From: Arthrobacter dokdonellae
Lineage (GTDB): Bacteria > Actinomycetota > Actinomycetes > Actinomycetales > Micrococcaceae
Assembly: GCF_003268655.1 (NCBI RefSeq)
Contig: NZ_CP029643.1
Span: 1 to 64,000 of the forward strand
DNA: 64,000 bases
Direction: 5' to 3'
Position numbers and translations under genes: made by a program. A model generated the notes under the pieces. It saw nothing but the letters and a program-made list of their open reading frames with translations. It did not search any database and had not been told where the DNA came from. This document shows, one piece after another, positions 45,966-55,677 of the stretch; positions within the stretch are counted from its first letter, which is position 1, and every line of letters begins with the position of its first letter.

Positions 45966-46802
45966 ATGACGTTTGACACGCCAAATGACGAGCAGCCATC
46001 CCTGATAAATCTCCACCTTGAATCCGTCGGCCCCGAGCCATCACAGCTTCGATTGCCGTTCCCGGCACCCTACGCTGAACTGTCCACGAGACCGGACGCG
46101 TTTGAGTTCCAATGGAAGCTTCTGAATGAGGTCTTTGCGTTGCCGGATCCGTCCCTATTTTCGGCTCTCTCGCGCCCACTGCCAACTGAGGTGCGCTCTG
46201 CAATTCACAGATACATTCAGGCCTGCCGATTAATTGCCGGGTACTCGCTCCTGGTTGCGGATCGCAGCTTGAGGCTCAGGAGGGAATCTCCTTCAGCGCG
46301 CATCGCCATGACCCTTGAGATGCCGTCGGACGAGATTATTCGTGGGTTCGTAACGCTGTTCCGACAGCTCAGTACCGACGACACGGCCAGCTTTGGCGTG
46401 GTCAAAAACCACCTTCGGGACGCGGTAATTGCCGAAGGCGGCGCGACCGCCACCAGCGGGCGCCGTACCATAAAGCTGTGGCAGTCAGCTCGGGCAAGAC
46501 TGCTAGCAACTTCGCTACAGGATCTAGCTCAGAGGAAAGTCCTTGAGGCCACCTGGCCCAGAGGCGTACCCGTCCCACAACCTGAAAGCACCTACACCCC
46601 CCAAGTGCTCATTGATCTGTTCCAGTATGGTGAGTACATACATTGGGACGGGCGCCGCCAGGACCACGCGGCTATATTCCAGAATCCTGCGGCAGGGGCC
46701 CTCCTGGAGCTTCAATTCCAATCTGCTCAAATCGGCCTGACGCATCTATATCTAGGCTTCGCAAAGTTAGCTGAGGCAGCCGTCCCCGACCTTATTGACT
46801 AA
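45966..46802 (+). CDS. hypothetical protein (278 aa)
   Basis: Starts at ATG 45966 (MTFDTPNDEQPSL). Soluble. A helical middle (EVRSAIHRYIQACRLIAGYS, PSDEIIRGFVTLFRQL) and a hydrophobic C-terminal half (VLIDLFQYGEYIHWDGRR, LLELQFQSAQIGLTHLYLG). I do not recognise a domain. GC content is lower and codon use less biased than in the relaxase, which points to a separate acquisition. No partner gene. Confidence 0.65.
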   Translation: MTFDTPNDEQPSLINLHLESVGPEPSQLRLPFPAPYAELSTRPDAFEFQWKLLNEVFALPDPSLFSALSRPLPTEVRSAIHRYIQACRLIAGYSLLVADRSLRLRRESPSARIAMTLEMPSDEIIRGFVTLFRQLSTDDTASFGVVKNHLRDAVIAEGGATATSGRRTIKLWQSARARLLATSLQDLAQRKVLEATWPRGVPVPQPESTYTPQVLIDLFQYGEYIHWDGRRQDHAAIFQNPAAGALLELQFQSAQIGLTHLYLGFAKLAEAAVPDLID

Positions 46803-46806
46803 CGAC

Positions 46807-47036
46807 ATGGCAACATGGGCCGGGAGTCCCATGCATGTCTCGCGCCTGGCTTCATCGCCACCGATGACGGGTCCGCCGACGTCTTCGCCCATTACACTGC
46901 CATCACCAGCGACGGCTACTGGTCCCTGGATGAGAACCAGAAGGCCCGGTTCGAGATTGTCCAAGGCTCCAAAGGCCCGCAGGCAGAAAACATCCGCCCA
47001 CTGGGACCGAGATTCCGCCCTGGCGGCCATTGTTGA
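46807..47036 (+). pseudogene. cold-shock protein gene, broken
   Basis: The frame to 47036 reads GFIATDDGSADVFAHYTAIT and then SLDENQKARFEIVQGSKGPQ followed by AENIRPL. This is the second half of a CspA-type single-strand nucleic-acid-binding domain (RNP2 region VFAHY). The expected start MATGTVKWFN is lost: ATGGCAAC at 46807 survives but is out of frame. After IRPL the frame runs on for eight residues instead of stopping. Non-functional. Confidence 0.7.
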
Positions 47037-47526
47037 CGTGCAGCAATGGTTGCAAAACATAGTGGCCAGGACCGCGCCGTATTTTGTATAGGCCACCTTC
47101 CCTGACATGTCCGGAAAGGGTCCCTTATGCTTTCCGTGCGGTTTCTTTGGAACCGCTGGCGGGCTGGGAGTGGCATGAAAGGATCGGGGGAACCGGAGGT
47201 TGGCCAGGCGCAGTCGGGGGCCTGGTCTTCATGATCCTGATGGCTTGCTCCACGACTCATTTGGCCAGATGGATGGACCACGCGGGAGCGCCGGTGATGA
47301 TGGGAGTGGCGGTTCCTGCTGTATCGGCGTCAATGAGGACGGATTCAGGCCCCTTGGAACTCTTATCTGGCCGATGGCCACCCCCGTTACGGCACCGTTC
47401 ATGGCGATGAACTTTGCCCGGCCTCCCAGGCAGTCACGGGACTGTTATTGTCGGCGCCAGGCTCCGAAGAGGACCGGGCCGTGCCTCGGGGGAAGGCAGA
47501 GGCCTGCGATGGGCGCTGACGGCGGG
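47037..47526. other. intergenic stretch, no gene recognised
   Basis: About 490 bp between the cold-shock remnant and the end of the CsbD gene. Open frames are present but none resembles a known family. Confidence 0.45.
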
Positions 47527-47703
47527 TCAGTGCTTCTTGAAGGCGTCCCTGACTTTATCCCCGGCTTTCTTCATGTCGGCCTTGACCTGGTCTGCTTTGC
47601 CTTCAGCTTTCAACCGGTCGTTGTCGGTCGCTTCGCCGGCGGTTTCCTTGCCCTTGCCGCCGGCCTTCTCGGCGGCGTGCTTGATCTTGTCACCCAAACC
47701 CAT
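47527..47703 (-). CDS. CsbD-family stress protein
   Basis: 58 residues, near-complete CsbD-like protein (MGLGDKIKHAAEKAGGKGKE, then KADMKKAGDKVRDAFKKH): small, very charged, helical. ATG 47703 follows GGGGAGGGG. The family is induced by general stress in many bacteria, and the molecular role is unknown. A longer frame upstream (to 47874) lacks family resemblance. Confidence 0.85.
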   Translation of the reverse strand: MGLGDKIKHAAEKAGGKGKETAGEATDNDRLKAEGKADQVKADMKKAGDKVRDAFKKH

Positions 47704-48022
47704 GATGCTGCCCCTCCCCTGTGCTAGGCCTGCCGGTCCTTGTCGGCAGGATTCCTTCAGCATAACCCCGGAAACACGGGGTCGGCAGGGGGCTGAATGA
47801 CGAACTGGGAAAATGCCGAAACGTCCTTCCACGGCGACTGTCGCCGGGGGCCGGACCGCCCTCTGTGAGGGCACAAACCAGCCAACTGCGGCGGTCTGGA
47901 CACCTGCCCGCGCTACTGTTGCCGCTCTTCAGCCCGGGCGTAGGCTGAGGGCGAAGACGAACAATCGGTGCGTAAAATTCGACCAAACCACCCGCGAGTT
48001 CATCAGAGAGGACAGTGCCCCC

Positions 48023-48352
48023 ATGACTGAGGAGAGGAACCCCCAGGAAAGTACCCCGCCGCAACTCACCGGCGGCCCGGCACGACCCACGACCAACAGC
48101 GTCGTGACGCGTGCGAGCATGATGTGGGTGGCGACGGCCGCGGGCCTGCTGGTTCTGGTGCTCCTGATCATCTTTATCCTGCAGAACCAGGAATCCGTCA
48201 CGCTGCACTACTTCGGACTCAACGGCACCGTGTCAATTGGCGTGGGACTGTTCATTGGAGCGGTAGGCGGCGGCATCATCGTCGCCATTGCCGGCACGGT
48301 TCGAATCATCCAGCTGCGCACCCGGGTCCGCCGCAACAAGCCCAGGCCCTGA
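48023..48352 (+). CDS. LapA-domain membrane protein
   Basis: 109 residues from ATG 48023 (GAGAGGAC upstream). Polar N-terminal tail, then two membrane helices, AGLLVLVLLIIFILQNQES and VGLFIGAVGGGIIVAIAG, enclosing VTLHYFGL. This is the lipopolysaccharide-assembly-protein-A-like (DUF1049) layout, ending with an Arg-rich tail. In actinobacteria these are small membrane proteins of unknown role. Confidence 0.85.
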   Translation: MTEERNPQESTPPQLTGGPARPTTNSVVTRASMMWVATAAGLLVLVLLIIFILQNQESVTLHYFGLNGTVSIGVGLFIGAVGGGIIVAIAGTVRIIQLRTRVRRNKPRP

Positions 48353-48503
48353 GGCTGGCATCCTGCGTGAAAACCATCCAACTTTCCAGGAATTGGTGAG
48401 GCCCGCTGCTGCGGTGTCCGACGCGCCCACCATCACATCATCGACCGACTCTTGCCCGGGCCACCGCTACCGCCGCGCCCCTCACCACCGGTAATGTGGC
48501 GCC

Positions 48504-48824
48504 ATGGCCATCGAACTGATCTCGCTGACCCCAATGCAGGCCCTGGGTATCCCGGTGGCCCTTGTCGGTTCCGTTTTCCTGGCCCTGGGCGCACAGTTCC
48601 AGCACCGCGGGGTGTCAGAGGGTGAAACCGCCGAGACGAACGCCACTAAAACAGGGCTGAACATCAAGGATCTACTGACCCTGGTGCGCCGGCCCGCATG
48701 GTTGGCTGGGACGCTGATGCTCGGCGTGGCCATCCTCTTGCAACTTTTCAGCCTGTACCTGGCACCGCTGACGGTTGTTCAGCCCCTGGGCGCCCTCGCT
48801 CTCGTTATTAGGGATGGCTTGTGA
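48504..48824 (+). pseudogene. DMT-type transporter, truncated by cassette insertion
   Basis: ATG 48504. The first 101 or so codons resemble the N terminus of actinobacterial DMT-family permeases: a helix (PVALVGSVFLALGAQFQHRG), a charged loop, then WLAGTLMLGVAILLQLFSLY and LAPLTVVQPLGALAL. At about 48809 the frame runs into the 37-bp inverted repeat of the cassette and stops after RDGL. Roughly two thirds of the protein is missing. Its 3' part is not found beyond the cassette's other end. Confidence 0.7.
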
Positions 48825-49031
48825 AAAAGTGAAATATGCGACGCTAAGGTTTTGTCAGGATCGTGGACCTCTCCGCGGCCCAGTCCGCGATCATCGAGAA
48901 CAGCGAGAAAAAGCCGCCGTCACCGATGACGGCCACCATGTCAGCCCGACGATGAACGCTCCGGCGGAACCTGAACTGCTTCTCGGACGTTGGCCTGATT
49001 GATTCTGTTCCATGCTTCCGAGGATCTTTCC

Positions 49032-49142
49032 ATGTATCCGCGAAGTTCCTTGACCGCTGCACAGCGGTTGGCTGCCCTCGAGCTCTTCAAGGAAGGGCGT
49101 GGTGGGCACAAGACGGCACCCACCAAGCATGGTGCGCCCCGT
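49032..49142 (+). pseudogene. IS transposase N-terminal HTH fragment
   Basis: ATG 49032 opens MYPRSSLTAAQRLAALELFK followed by EGRGGHKTA, like the N-terminal helix-turn-helix of IS3-type OrfA proteins (LTAAQR..AV.L...G). Resemblance fades after about 37 codons. Position 190 bp inside the left inverted repeat suggests it belongs to the element that supplied that end. Confidence 0.5.
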
Positions 49143-49178
49143 CTCAGCGCGCCCGTGGCGAAAACAACACCGATCTGG

Positions 49179-50285
49179 TCAGACGTAAACCCCAGGGTTC
49201 CGTTCCCGCTTGTCCTCTGCGGTGCGGGGCGTACCGACGGAGCCCCGCCGGACCAGGCTGGCCGTAAAGGCCGGTGTTGTGGCCTCCTGCTTCTGTCCCT
49301 CAATCTGCCGGATGAGGGCATTGGCGGCTGCCACGCCCATGTCGTAGACGGGCTGGGCTATGACCGTCAGTGGCGGTGTGGTCAGGCGGGTCCACGCGAA
49401 GTCGTCGTACATAAGGAACGAAACGTCCCCCGGGATGGAGAGGCCGAGTTCCTGGATGCCCTCGAGGACGCTGAGCGCGATGAGTCCGTCGGAGGCGACG
49501 ACGGCGGTGGCCGGGTCGGACATGAGGAGGACTTCACGCGTGATGGTCTTGATGGATTCGCCGTTGCCGGCATTCAGCCGCACCAGGTCCTCAGGGAAGT
49601 ACAATCCGGTTTCCAAGAACGCCCGCCGCATGCCCTCCAGGCGGTCCATGATCTGCGAGGAATCCAGCTGCGCCCCTTCGATGTACGGGGTGTCGGCTTT
49701 CAGGGTGGAGATGAAAGCGATCCGACGGTGCCCCCTTTCGAGCAGGTACAGGGTGGAGTCGTAGGAAATGCCGGTAATGTCCGCCGCGATGGTCTCAACG
49801 GCGAGCCCCTCGGCCCTGCGGTCCAGCAGGACCAGAGGACGGCCGGAGTCGTAAACACGCTGTAAATGTTCGGTTTCCACTGACGATGCGGGGGCCACGA
49901 TGAGGCCGTCCACCCTTTTGTCCAAAAGGACCTGGACGGCGTCGACTTCCGCGGTCGTTTCCTCGTCGGTGTTGATCAGGATGACATTGACTCCGCTCTT
50001 CTTGGCCGTGTCGGAGATTCCACGCATGGCGAGGCCGAAGTGCGGATTTTCAATATCACCCACTACCACTCCGATGGTGTTGGACTTGCCGGTGTTCATG
50101 GTCCGGGCCAGTTCGTTGGGCCGGTAGTTCAACAGCTCGGCGGCAGCGAGCACCCGTTCCCTGACGTCATCGCTGACAGCGCCATAGCCGCCCAGCGCAC
50201 GGGCGGCCTGTGCTTTCGACAGACGGGCTTCCCTTGCGACATCGGCGACCGTCGCGTCACGTCTCCTTGCTGAAGGATTGCTCAT
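49179..50285 (-). CDS. LacI-family transcriptional regulator
   Basis: 368 residues. N-terminal HTH (ATVADVAREARLSKAQAARA, with hinge LNYRPNELARTM), then a periplasmic-binding-protein-like sensor domain (IGVVVGDIENPHFG, DGLIVAPASS, PLVLLDRRAEG, GHRRIAFIST). HTH recognition residues AQAARAL differ from the usual PATVSRVL. Divergent from the ABC transporter operon, with a strong inverted repeat between. It probably represses that operon in the absence of the transported compound. Confidence 0.93.
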   Translation of the reverse strand: MSNPSARRRDATVADVAREARLSKAQAARALGGYGAVSDDVRERVLAAAELLNYRPNELARTMNTGKSNTIGVVVGDIENPHFGLAMRGISDTAKKSGVNVILINTDEETTAEVDAVQVLLDKRVDGLIVAPASSVETEHLQRVYDSGRPLVLLDRRAEGLAVETIAADITGISYDSTLYLLERGHRRIAFISTLKADTPYIEGAQLDSSQIMDRLEGMRRAFLETGLYFPEDLVRLNAGNGESIKTITREVLLMSDPATAVVASDGLIALSVLEGIQELGLSIPGDVSFLMYDDFAWTRLTTPPLTVIAQPVYDMGVAAANALIRQIEGQKQEATTPAFTASLVRRGSVGTPRTAEDKRERNPGVYV

Positions 50286-50349
50286 TTTCCACTTTCTTTA
50301 GCTCTTGACCGATGGGTGTGTCATGAATTACAGTTCTAGCAATCGATGT

Positions 50350-50386
50350 GAGTCCGGTCTCAATCATAGGTTGTGAGACCGGACTC
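50350..50386. promoter_or_regulatory. operator-like inverted repeat
   Basis: GAGTCCGGTCTCA (50350-50362) and TGAGACCGGACTC (50374-50386) form a perfect 13-bp inverted repeat with an 11-nt spacer, in the 177-bp region between the divergent LacI gene and the transporter operon. AGCAATCGATG just before it (50338-50348) contains a LacI-type central ATCGAT. Either could be the operator. A leader hairpin is an alternative. Confidence 0.6.
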
Positions 50387-50462
50387 CACAAGAGAATCAC
50401 CCAAATTCACACGCGGCCCTACCCCAGACACCTTGCCGCCCACACCCGATTGGAACACGTAA

Positions 50463-51335
50463 GTGAAAAAATCCTTCAGGCTCCGCCCCGCCGCCCTGCT
50501 GGGCGCTGCGCTTGCCGCGGTCCTGGCCCTCTCGGCCTGCGGCGGCTCCTCTGCCGCCGTCAGCAATAACCCGTATGGGCTGATCCAGCCGGGCACCATC
50601 AGGGTGGCCAGTGTGGGAGACTCCAAGCCCTATACCTTCACCGACGCGCAGGGGAACTTCACCGGTTTCGACGTCGAACTGTTCACAGACGTCGCACACC
50701 GCGCCGGCGTGGACAAGGTCGTCTTTACCGGACAGGACTTCTCCTCCATCCTGCCTGCCGTTGCGAACGGGCAGTTCGACGTCGGGGTAGCCGCGATCGG
50801 CATCACCCCCGCGCGTAAGCAGACGGTGGATTTCTCCAACGGCTACCTGGCCGGCTACCTGACCGTCATCACCACCAAGACCTCGGGGATCAAGAGCGCC
50901 AAGGACCTGGCCGGCAAGCGCTTGGGTGTGGTGCAGGGATCACTGCAGGAAGCCTATGCGGTGAAGAACTTCCCCAATGCGAACCTGGTCCGCTTTCCGG
51001 ATAACAACACGGCGATCTCGGCAGTCAACAGCGGATCCGTGGATGCCCATTTCCTGGACTACGAGGCCGCCAAGACCTACGAGAAGCAATTTGGTCTAGT
51101 CAGCGCCGCGGACATCCCCTCCTTTGACGCCCCGGCCGGTTTCGCCGTCGCCAAGGACAAGCCGGCCCTGCTGACCGCCCTGAACAAGGCCCTGGCCGCA
51201 GCGATGGAGGACGGGACCTGGAAGAAGCTGTACCAGAAGTGGTTCCCGGGCTCGCCGATGCCCGAGCAGTACCTGCCCAAGGCGGAGCAGACCTCCAGCC
51301 CGGCCCCGTCCCCCAGCGCAGCCCCAACCCAGTAG
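50463..51335 (+). CDS. amino-acid-type ABC transporter substrate-binding lipoprotein
   Basis: 290 residues from GTG 50463. Lipoprotein signal: basic KKSFRLRP, hydrophobic [13 protein letters not shown], lipobox LSAC with lipidated Cys at about 27. SBP family 3 fold: [61 protein letters not shown]. Ser/Pro-rich tail. It captures a polar amino acid or related small molecule outside the membrane and hands it to the permease encoded next. The ligand cannot be read from the sequence. Confidence 0.93.
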   Translation: MKKSFRLRPAALLGAALAAVLALSACGGSSAAVSNNPYGLIQPGTIRVASVGDSKPYTFTDAQGNFTGFDVELFTDVAHRAGVDKVVFTGQDFSSILPAVANGQFDVGVAAIGITPARKQTVDFSNGYLAGYLTVITTKTSGIKSAKDLAGKRLGVVQGSLQEAYAVKNFPNANLVRFPDNNTAISAVNSGSVDAHFLDYEAAKTYEKQFGLVSAADIPSFDAPAGFAVAKDKPALLTALNKALAAAMEDGTWKKLYQKWFPGSPMPEQYLPKAEQTSSPAPSPSAAPTQ

Positions 51336-51451
51336 GATCGGCGCGCACGAGGGGACATCCGCGCGGGCCGGCACCAAACCCGGGACCGGCCCGCGCACCC
51401 CTTGTCCCGCACCCCTTCGTATTCGACAACCCCTATCTCTGAGAGCAACCC

Positions 51452-52237
51452 ATGGACTGGCTCAACACCATCATCCGCACCTTCTTCGACTTCCCGGCAA
51501 TGGGCCAGGTGCTCCCCCAGCTCCTTGCCGTCGGCCTGAAGAACACCCTGATCATCTCCGTCGCCGCCACCATCATCGGCGTCGTGCTCGGCATGGTCGT
51601 CGCCGTCATGGGCATCTCGCCCTCCAAATGGCTGCGCCTGCCCGCCCGCATCTACACCGACCTGTTCCGCGGCCTGCCCGCCATCTTGACCATCCTGCTG
51701 ATCGGCCAGGGCTTCGCCAGGCTCAGCCAGTCCATTTTCGGACCCTCACCCTACCCGCTGGGCATCATCGCACTGAGCCTGATCGCCAGCTCCTACATCG
51801 GGGAAATCTTCCGCGCCGGCATCATGAGTGTCGAACGCGGCCAGCTCGAAGCGTGCCGGGCCCTGGGCATGAGCTACGCCAAGGGGATGGCCCTGGTCGT
51901 CGTCCCGCAGGGCATCCGCCGGGTGCTCCCTGCCCTAGTAAACCAGTTCATCGCCATCGTCAAGGACTCCTCCCTGGTGTACTTCCTGGGCCTGCTGGTC
52001 GGTGAACGCGAGCTGTTCCGGGTCGGGCAGGACGCAGCGGTCCTCTCCGGCAACCTCTCGCCGCTGGTCATGGCTGGCGTCTTCTACCTCATCATCACGG
52101 TGCCCCTGACCCACCTGGTGAACTACTTCGACAACCGTTTCCGCACCGGCCGGCGCCCCGCCGCCCCCAGCAGCGGGCTGAACGAAGTCAATGAACTCGA
52201 CGCGGCCTCGCCGCTGATCACCGGGAGCAACACATGA
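51452..52237 (+). CDS. ABC transporter permease, polar amino acid type
   Basis: 261-residue permease of the HisMQ/GlnP type. Five or so helices, with [20 protein letters not shown] near the N terminus and the cytoplasmic EAA loop [35 protein letters not shown] is the usual family stretch. ATG 51452 (GAGAGCAACCC upstream). It overlaps the ATPase gene by four bases. One permease implies a homodimeric channel. Confidence 0.94.
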   Translation: MDWLNTIIRTFFDFPAMGQVLPQLLAVGLKNTLIISVAATIIGVVLGMVVAVMGISPSKWLRLPARIYTDLFRGLPAILTILLIGQGFARLSQSIFGPSPYPLGIIALSLIASSYIGEIFRAGIMSVERGQLEACRALGMSYAKGMALVVVPQGIRRVLPALVNQFIAIVKDSSLVYFLGLLVGERELFRVGQDAAVLSGNLSPLVMAGVFYLIITVPLTHLVNYFDNRFRTGRRPAAPSSGLNEVNELDAASPLITGSNT

Positions 52238-53004
52238 GCGCCACCACCACCAGCCCAACCGCAGATATCGAGACCTTCCGTGGCTCCAGCCTCCAGCTGA
52301 AGAACCTCACCATGGCCTTCGGAGACATTGAGGTCCTGCGCAACGTCAGCCTGGCCATCGCCCCGGGAACCACGACTTGTATCATCGGACCTTCCGGGTC
52401 CGGAAAGTCCACGCTGCTGCGCGGTATCAACCGCCTGCACGAACCCAAAAGCGGTGACGTGATCCTGGACGGTGAAAGCGCCCTCGCACTCAAACCCGAC
52501 GTCCTGCGCCGCCGCATCGGCATGGTCTTCCAGCACTTCAACCTCTTCCCGGACCACACCGCCCTGGACAACGTTGCTCTGTCCCTGCGCAGGGTCAAGG
52601 GCATGTCCCGGGCTGAAGCCACTGAACGCGCCCGCCGGCGCCTGGCCGAGGTCGGCCTCGCCGAACGGGCCGACCACCGGCCACGGGACCTCTCCGGTGG
52701 ACAGCAGCAGCGCGTCGCCATCGCCCGCGCCCTCGCCATGGAACCCGAAGTCATGCTCTTCGACGAAGCCACCAGCGCCCTGGACCCCGAACTCGTCAAG
52801 GGCGTGCTGAACCTGATGGCCAGCCTGGCCGGACGGGGAATGACGATGGCCGTGGTCACCCACGAAATGGGCTTCGCCCGCAAAGTCGCCGACCAGGTCG
52901 TGTTCATGGACGAGGGAGAAGTCATCGAATCCGGCCGGCCTGAAGACCTCTTCGACAACCCGCAAAGCGAACGCCTGCAGCGCTTCCTCTCCGAGGTCCT
53001 CTGA
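52234..53004 (+). CDS. ABC transporter ATP-binding protein, polar amino acid type
   Basis: 256 residues. Walker [10 protein letters not shown] near 50, Q-loop [15 protein letters not shown], signature [15 protein letters not shown], Walker [15 protein letters not shown], switch His in [14 protein letters not shown]. It is the GlnQ/HisP subgroup. ATG 52234 overlaps the permease stop. Its last base overlaps the next gene's ATG (TGATG), so the whole set is translated together. Confidence 0.95.
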   Translation: MSATTTSPTADIETFRGSSLQLKNLTMAFGDIEVLRNVSLAIAPGTTTCIIGPSGSGKSTLLRGINRLHEPKSGDVILDGESALALKPDVLRRRIGMVFQHFNLFPDHTALDNVALSLRRVKGMSRAEATERARRRLAEVGLAERADHRPRDLSGGQQQRVAIARALAMEPEVMLFDEATSALDPELVKGVLNLMASLAGRGMTMAVVTHEMGFARKVADQVVFMDEGEVIESGRPEDLFDNPQSERLQRFLSEVL

Positions 53005-54059
53005 TGCCCCGCCCCAACCCGGCCACACCGTACACGCCGCTGCGCACCGCCGTCGTCGGCTACGGCATCTCCGGACGCGTCTTCCACACCCCGCTGATTG
53101 CCGCGGACCCGGCCTATTCGCTGGACGCCATCGTCACCTCGGACCCGCAACGGGCCCGTGAGGCTGCTGCCCGCTACCCCGGGACCCGAATCGTTCCCAC
53201 ACCGGAAGACCTGTTCGCACTGGCTGCCAACCTGGACCTGGTGGTCCTGGGCACCCCACCGGTGACCCACTTCGAACTGGCCGCGGCCGCCATTGCCGCG
53301 GGACTGCACCTGGTGGTGGACAAGCCTTTCGCCACGAGCTCCGCGCAGGGCGGGGAGCTGATCCGCCTCGCCGCACAATCAGGTGTCAGCCTGACGGTCT
53401 TTCAGAACCGCCGCTGGGACGCTGACTTCCTGACCCTCCAAAAACTCCTCCGCGAAGGAGCGCTCGGTGCGGTGCGCAGCTTCGAGTCACGCTTTGAATG
53501 GTGGCGTCCGGAGGGCTTCGGCAACTGGCGCGACACCACCCCGATCACGGAGGCCGGCGGGATCCTACACGACCTCGGCGCGCACCTGATCGACCAGGCC
53601 ATCCAGCTCTTCGGCCCGGTAGCCGAAAGCTACGGGGAAACCGCCAACAACGGCCCGGACCCGGACGGAGCCGACACCGAGGCCTTCGTCTCCCTGCTGC
53701 ATGAGGGCGGCGTCCGCTCACGGCTGTGGATGAACGGCACCGCGGCCCAGCTCGGTCCCCGCTTCCACCTGCTCGGCTCCACCGCCGGCTACACCAAATG
53801 GGGACTGGACGGGCAGGAAAGCGCCCTTGACGCCGGCACCTTCCCCACTGACCCGTCCTACGGCGTGGAAGCGGAAAGCACCTGGGGGCGCGTCGGCATT
53901 GACGGCTCGACGACAGCGATCCCGGCCGAGCGCGGGGCCTACCCCGACTTCTACCGGCAACTATCCGGGACCCTGACCGGCGAAGCCTCACTGCCCGTCG
54001 ACCCGGCGGACTCCCTCGAGGTGCTGCAGATCATCGAGACAATCCACCAACTCTCCTGA
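53004..54059 (+). CDS. Gfo/Idh/MocA-family oxidoreductase
   Basis: 351 residues. N-terminal Rossmann fold (VVGYGISGRVFHTPLI, LDAIVTSDPQRA), the DKP variant of the EKP motif in LHLVVDKPFA, and the C-terminal alpha/beta domain (QNRRWDADFLTLQKLL, ILHDLGAHLIDQAIQLFG with the active-site DxGxHxID). NAD(P)-dependent dehydrogenase of sugars, inositols or imino acids. ATG 53004 is coupled to the ATPase gene, so its substrate is likely what the transporter brings in, or a product of it. Confidence 0.93.
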   Translation: MPRPNPATPYTPLRTAVVGYGISGRVFHTPLIAADPAYSLDAIVTSDPQRAREAAARYPGTRIVPTPEDLFALAANLDLVVLGTPPVTHFELAAAAIAAGLHLVVDKPFATSSAQGGELIRLAAQSGVSLTVFQNRRWDADFLTLQKLLREGALGAVRSFESRFEWWRPEGFGNWRDTTPITEAGGILHDLGAHLIDQAIQLFGPVAESYGETANNGPDPDGADTEAFVSLLHEGGVRSRLWMNGTAAQLGPRFHLLGSTAGYTKWGLDGQESALDAGTFPTDPSYGVEAESTWGRVGIDGSTTAIPAERGAYPDFYRQLSGTLTGEASLPVDPADSLEVLQIIETIHQLS

Positions 54060-54196
54060 TTCTCCCCCCTCGATATTCCCCATCCCCGCAATTCCGGCTA
54101 TCCCCGAGGCGCGCTTGCGCCCGGACGCTGTCCACTGGCCTAAGCGCGACAGCGGTTCCATCGAACAAAAAATTTGATTGAGAAAGAGAGCACACC

Positions 54197-55315
54197 ATGC
54201 CTATTGTTCCCGCCAAGCACGTCGCCATCATCGGGGGCGGCATCATGGGCGTCTCCACCGCCGTCCACCTGCTGCGCGCAGGCGCCTCCGTGACCCTGCT
54301 GACTGAAACCCAGCTGGCCAGCGAAGCCACCGGCCGCTCCCTGTCCTGGCTGAACTCCGCCGGGGAACGCTCAGGCCCCTACCACGAGCTCCGGATGGCC
54401 GGCATCGACCGGTACCGGACCCTCTTCGCAGCCGACCCCACCCGCCAGTGGTTGCAGTTCGGCGGCGGCATCTTCTGGAACGCCGCCGGCAAAGAAGCCG
54501 ACACTCGTGCCCGCCACGACTACGAGAAATCCCACGGCTACGACTCACAGCTCCTCGAGCCCGGAACCCTGGCGGCCGTGGCGCCATCCATCGACGCGGG
54601 CACCGTCCCGCCCGCCGCGATCTTCAATCCCGCCGAGGGCTGGGTCAGCCTGCCGGACTTGGTGGAGTTCCTGATGGCGGAATTCCACGACCGCGGCGGA
54701 CGCCTGGTACTCAACGCCGGCAAGGCCGCCGTTGCCTTCGACAATGGACACGCCACCGGCGTCACCGACGAGTCAGGAAAGGTTTACAGCGCCGACGCAG
54801 TCTTGGTCGCCTGCGGAGCCGCCACCCCAGCCGTCGTCGCCCCGCTCGGCGTCCAGATCGGCAATGCCTCCCCGCTCTCCATGCTCGTCATCACCAAACC
54901 GCTGGAACACGGTATCACCGCGGTCATGAACACCCCTCGCGTCGCCATCCGCCCCAACCCCGGCAACACCCTGGCCCTGGACCACGACTGGTATGAGGAC
55001 AGCATCACCGAACACGCCGACGGAACCTTCAGCATCCTCGACGACGTGGTGCAGGAACTCGCCGATGAAGCCAGCAAGCTCCTCACCGGCAACCCCAATC
55101 TCAAGCCCGCCTCCTGGAAGATCGGCTACAAGCCCATCCCCGGCGACGGCGAACCCGTCTTCGGAGAATTGACCAAAGCCCCCGGCTGCTACGTCGCCTT
55201 CACCCACTCCGGCGCCACCCTCGGACTCATCGCCGGCGAACTCCTGGCAGGCGAAATACTCACCCGAGAAAAGCACCCAATGCTCGCCACCTTCCGGCCC
55301 GAACGCTTCTCCTGA
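54197..55315 (+). CDS. FAD-dependent oxidoreductase (DAO family)
   Basis: 372 residues. FAD motif IIGGGIMGVSTAVHLLRAG near the N terminus followed by the acidic TE after strand 2, SLSWLNSAGE, and the C-terminal FTHSGATLGLIAGELLAGEI. D-amino-acid oxidase/glycine oxidase/sarcosine oxidase type: oxidises a C-N bond of an amino acid or N-alkyl amino acid. ATG 54197 follows GAGAAAGAGAG, 137 bp after the Gfo gene. It probably completes a transporter-linked amino-acid degradation unit. The substrate is unknown. Confidence 0.92.
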   Translation: MPIVPAKHVAIIGGGIMGVSTAVHLLRAGASVTLLTETQLASEATGRSLSWLNSAGERSGPYHELRMAGIDRYRTLFAADPTRQWLQFGGGIFWNAAGKEADTRARHDYEKSHGYDSQLLEPGTLAAVAPSIDAGTVPPAAIFNPAEGWVSLPDLVEFLMAEFHDRGGRLVLNAGKAAVAFDNGHATGVTDESGKVYSADAVLVACGAATPAVVAPLGVQIGNASPLSMLVITKPLEHGITAVMNTPRVAIRPNPGNTLALDHDWYEDSITEHADGTFSILDDVVQELADEASKLLTGNPNLKPASWKIGYKPIPGDGEPVFGELTKAPGCYVAFTHSGATLGLIAGELLAGEILTREKHPMLATFRPERFS

Positions 55316-55329
55316 CCCGAAGTTACGGT

Positions 55330-55371
55330 ACCCTCCTGGCCGGGATCTTTGATTTTCCGGGCAGGAAGGGT
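55330..55371 (+). terminator. stem-loop after the cassette operon
   Basis: ACCCTCCTGGCCGG (55330-55343) pairs imperfectly with 55357-55371, 15 bp after the oxidoreductase stop. No strong T-run. The remaining stretch to 55643 shows no gene. Confidence 0.5.
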
Positions 55372-55677
55372 CTTGAACCAATGCTCTGGAAACTGGCGCT
55401 AAGGCTGTTTGGCCCCTTTAGGAGTATCGGATAACGATCGTTGGTAAGACACCGTTTGAGGTTCTTTCCGACCCAGGGAATACACGGGCTCGTCGTGTAA
55501 CGGTTGCCGCGTACGCACCAACGAAACGGGTAGCTCCCTTCGCGATACAACTAAGCCTGTGAAGCCCAACGCATCCTGGTGGCGACGAACGGGCCCGGTT
55601 GCCAGGCCACCACGGCTGATCGTTTCGGGTGAAGTATCGCGCCAGCGTCGGATATTTCACTTTTTCACAAGCCACCC

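Noticed and set aside
47084..47410. 108-codon frame with a hydrophobic middle
   Set aside because: No ribosome site or family resemblance, and composition looks like the surrounding non-coding sequence.
48844..49062. Minus-strand MVAVIGDGGFF motif resembling a thiamine-diphosphate-binding GDG stretch
   Set aside because: Only about ten residues match and there is no second motif or flanking domain. It lies between an IS end and an IS transposase scrap. Too little to call.
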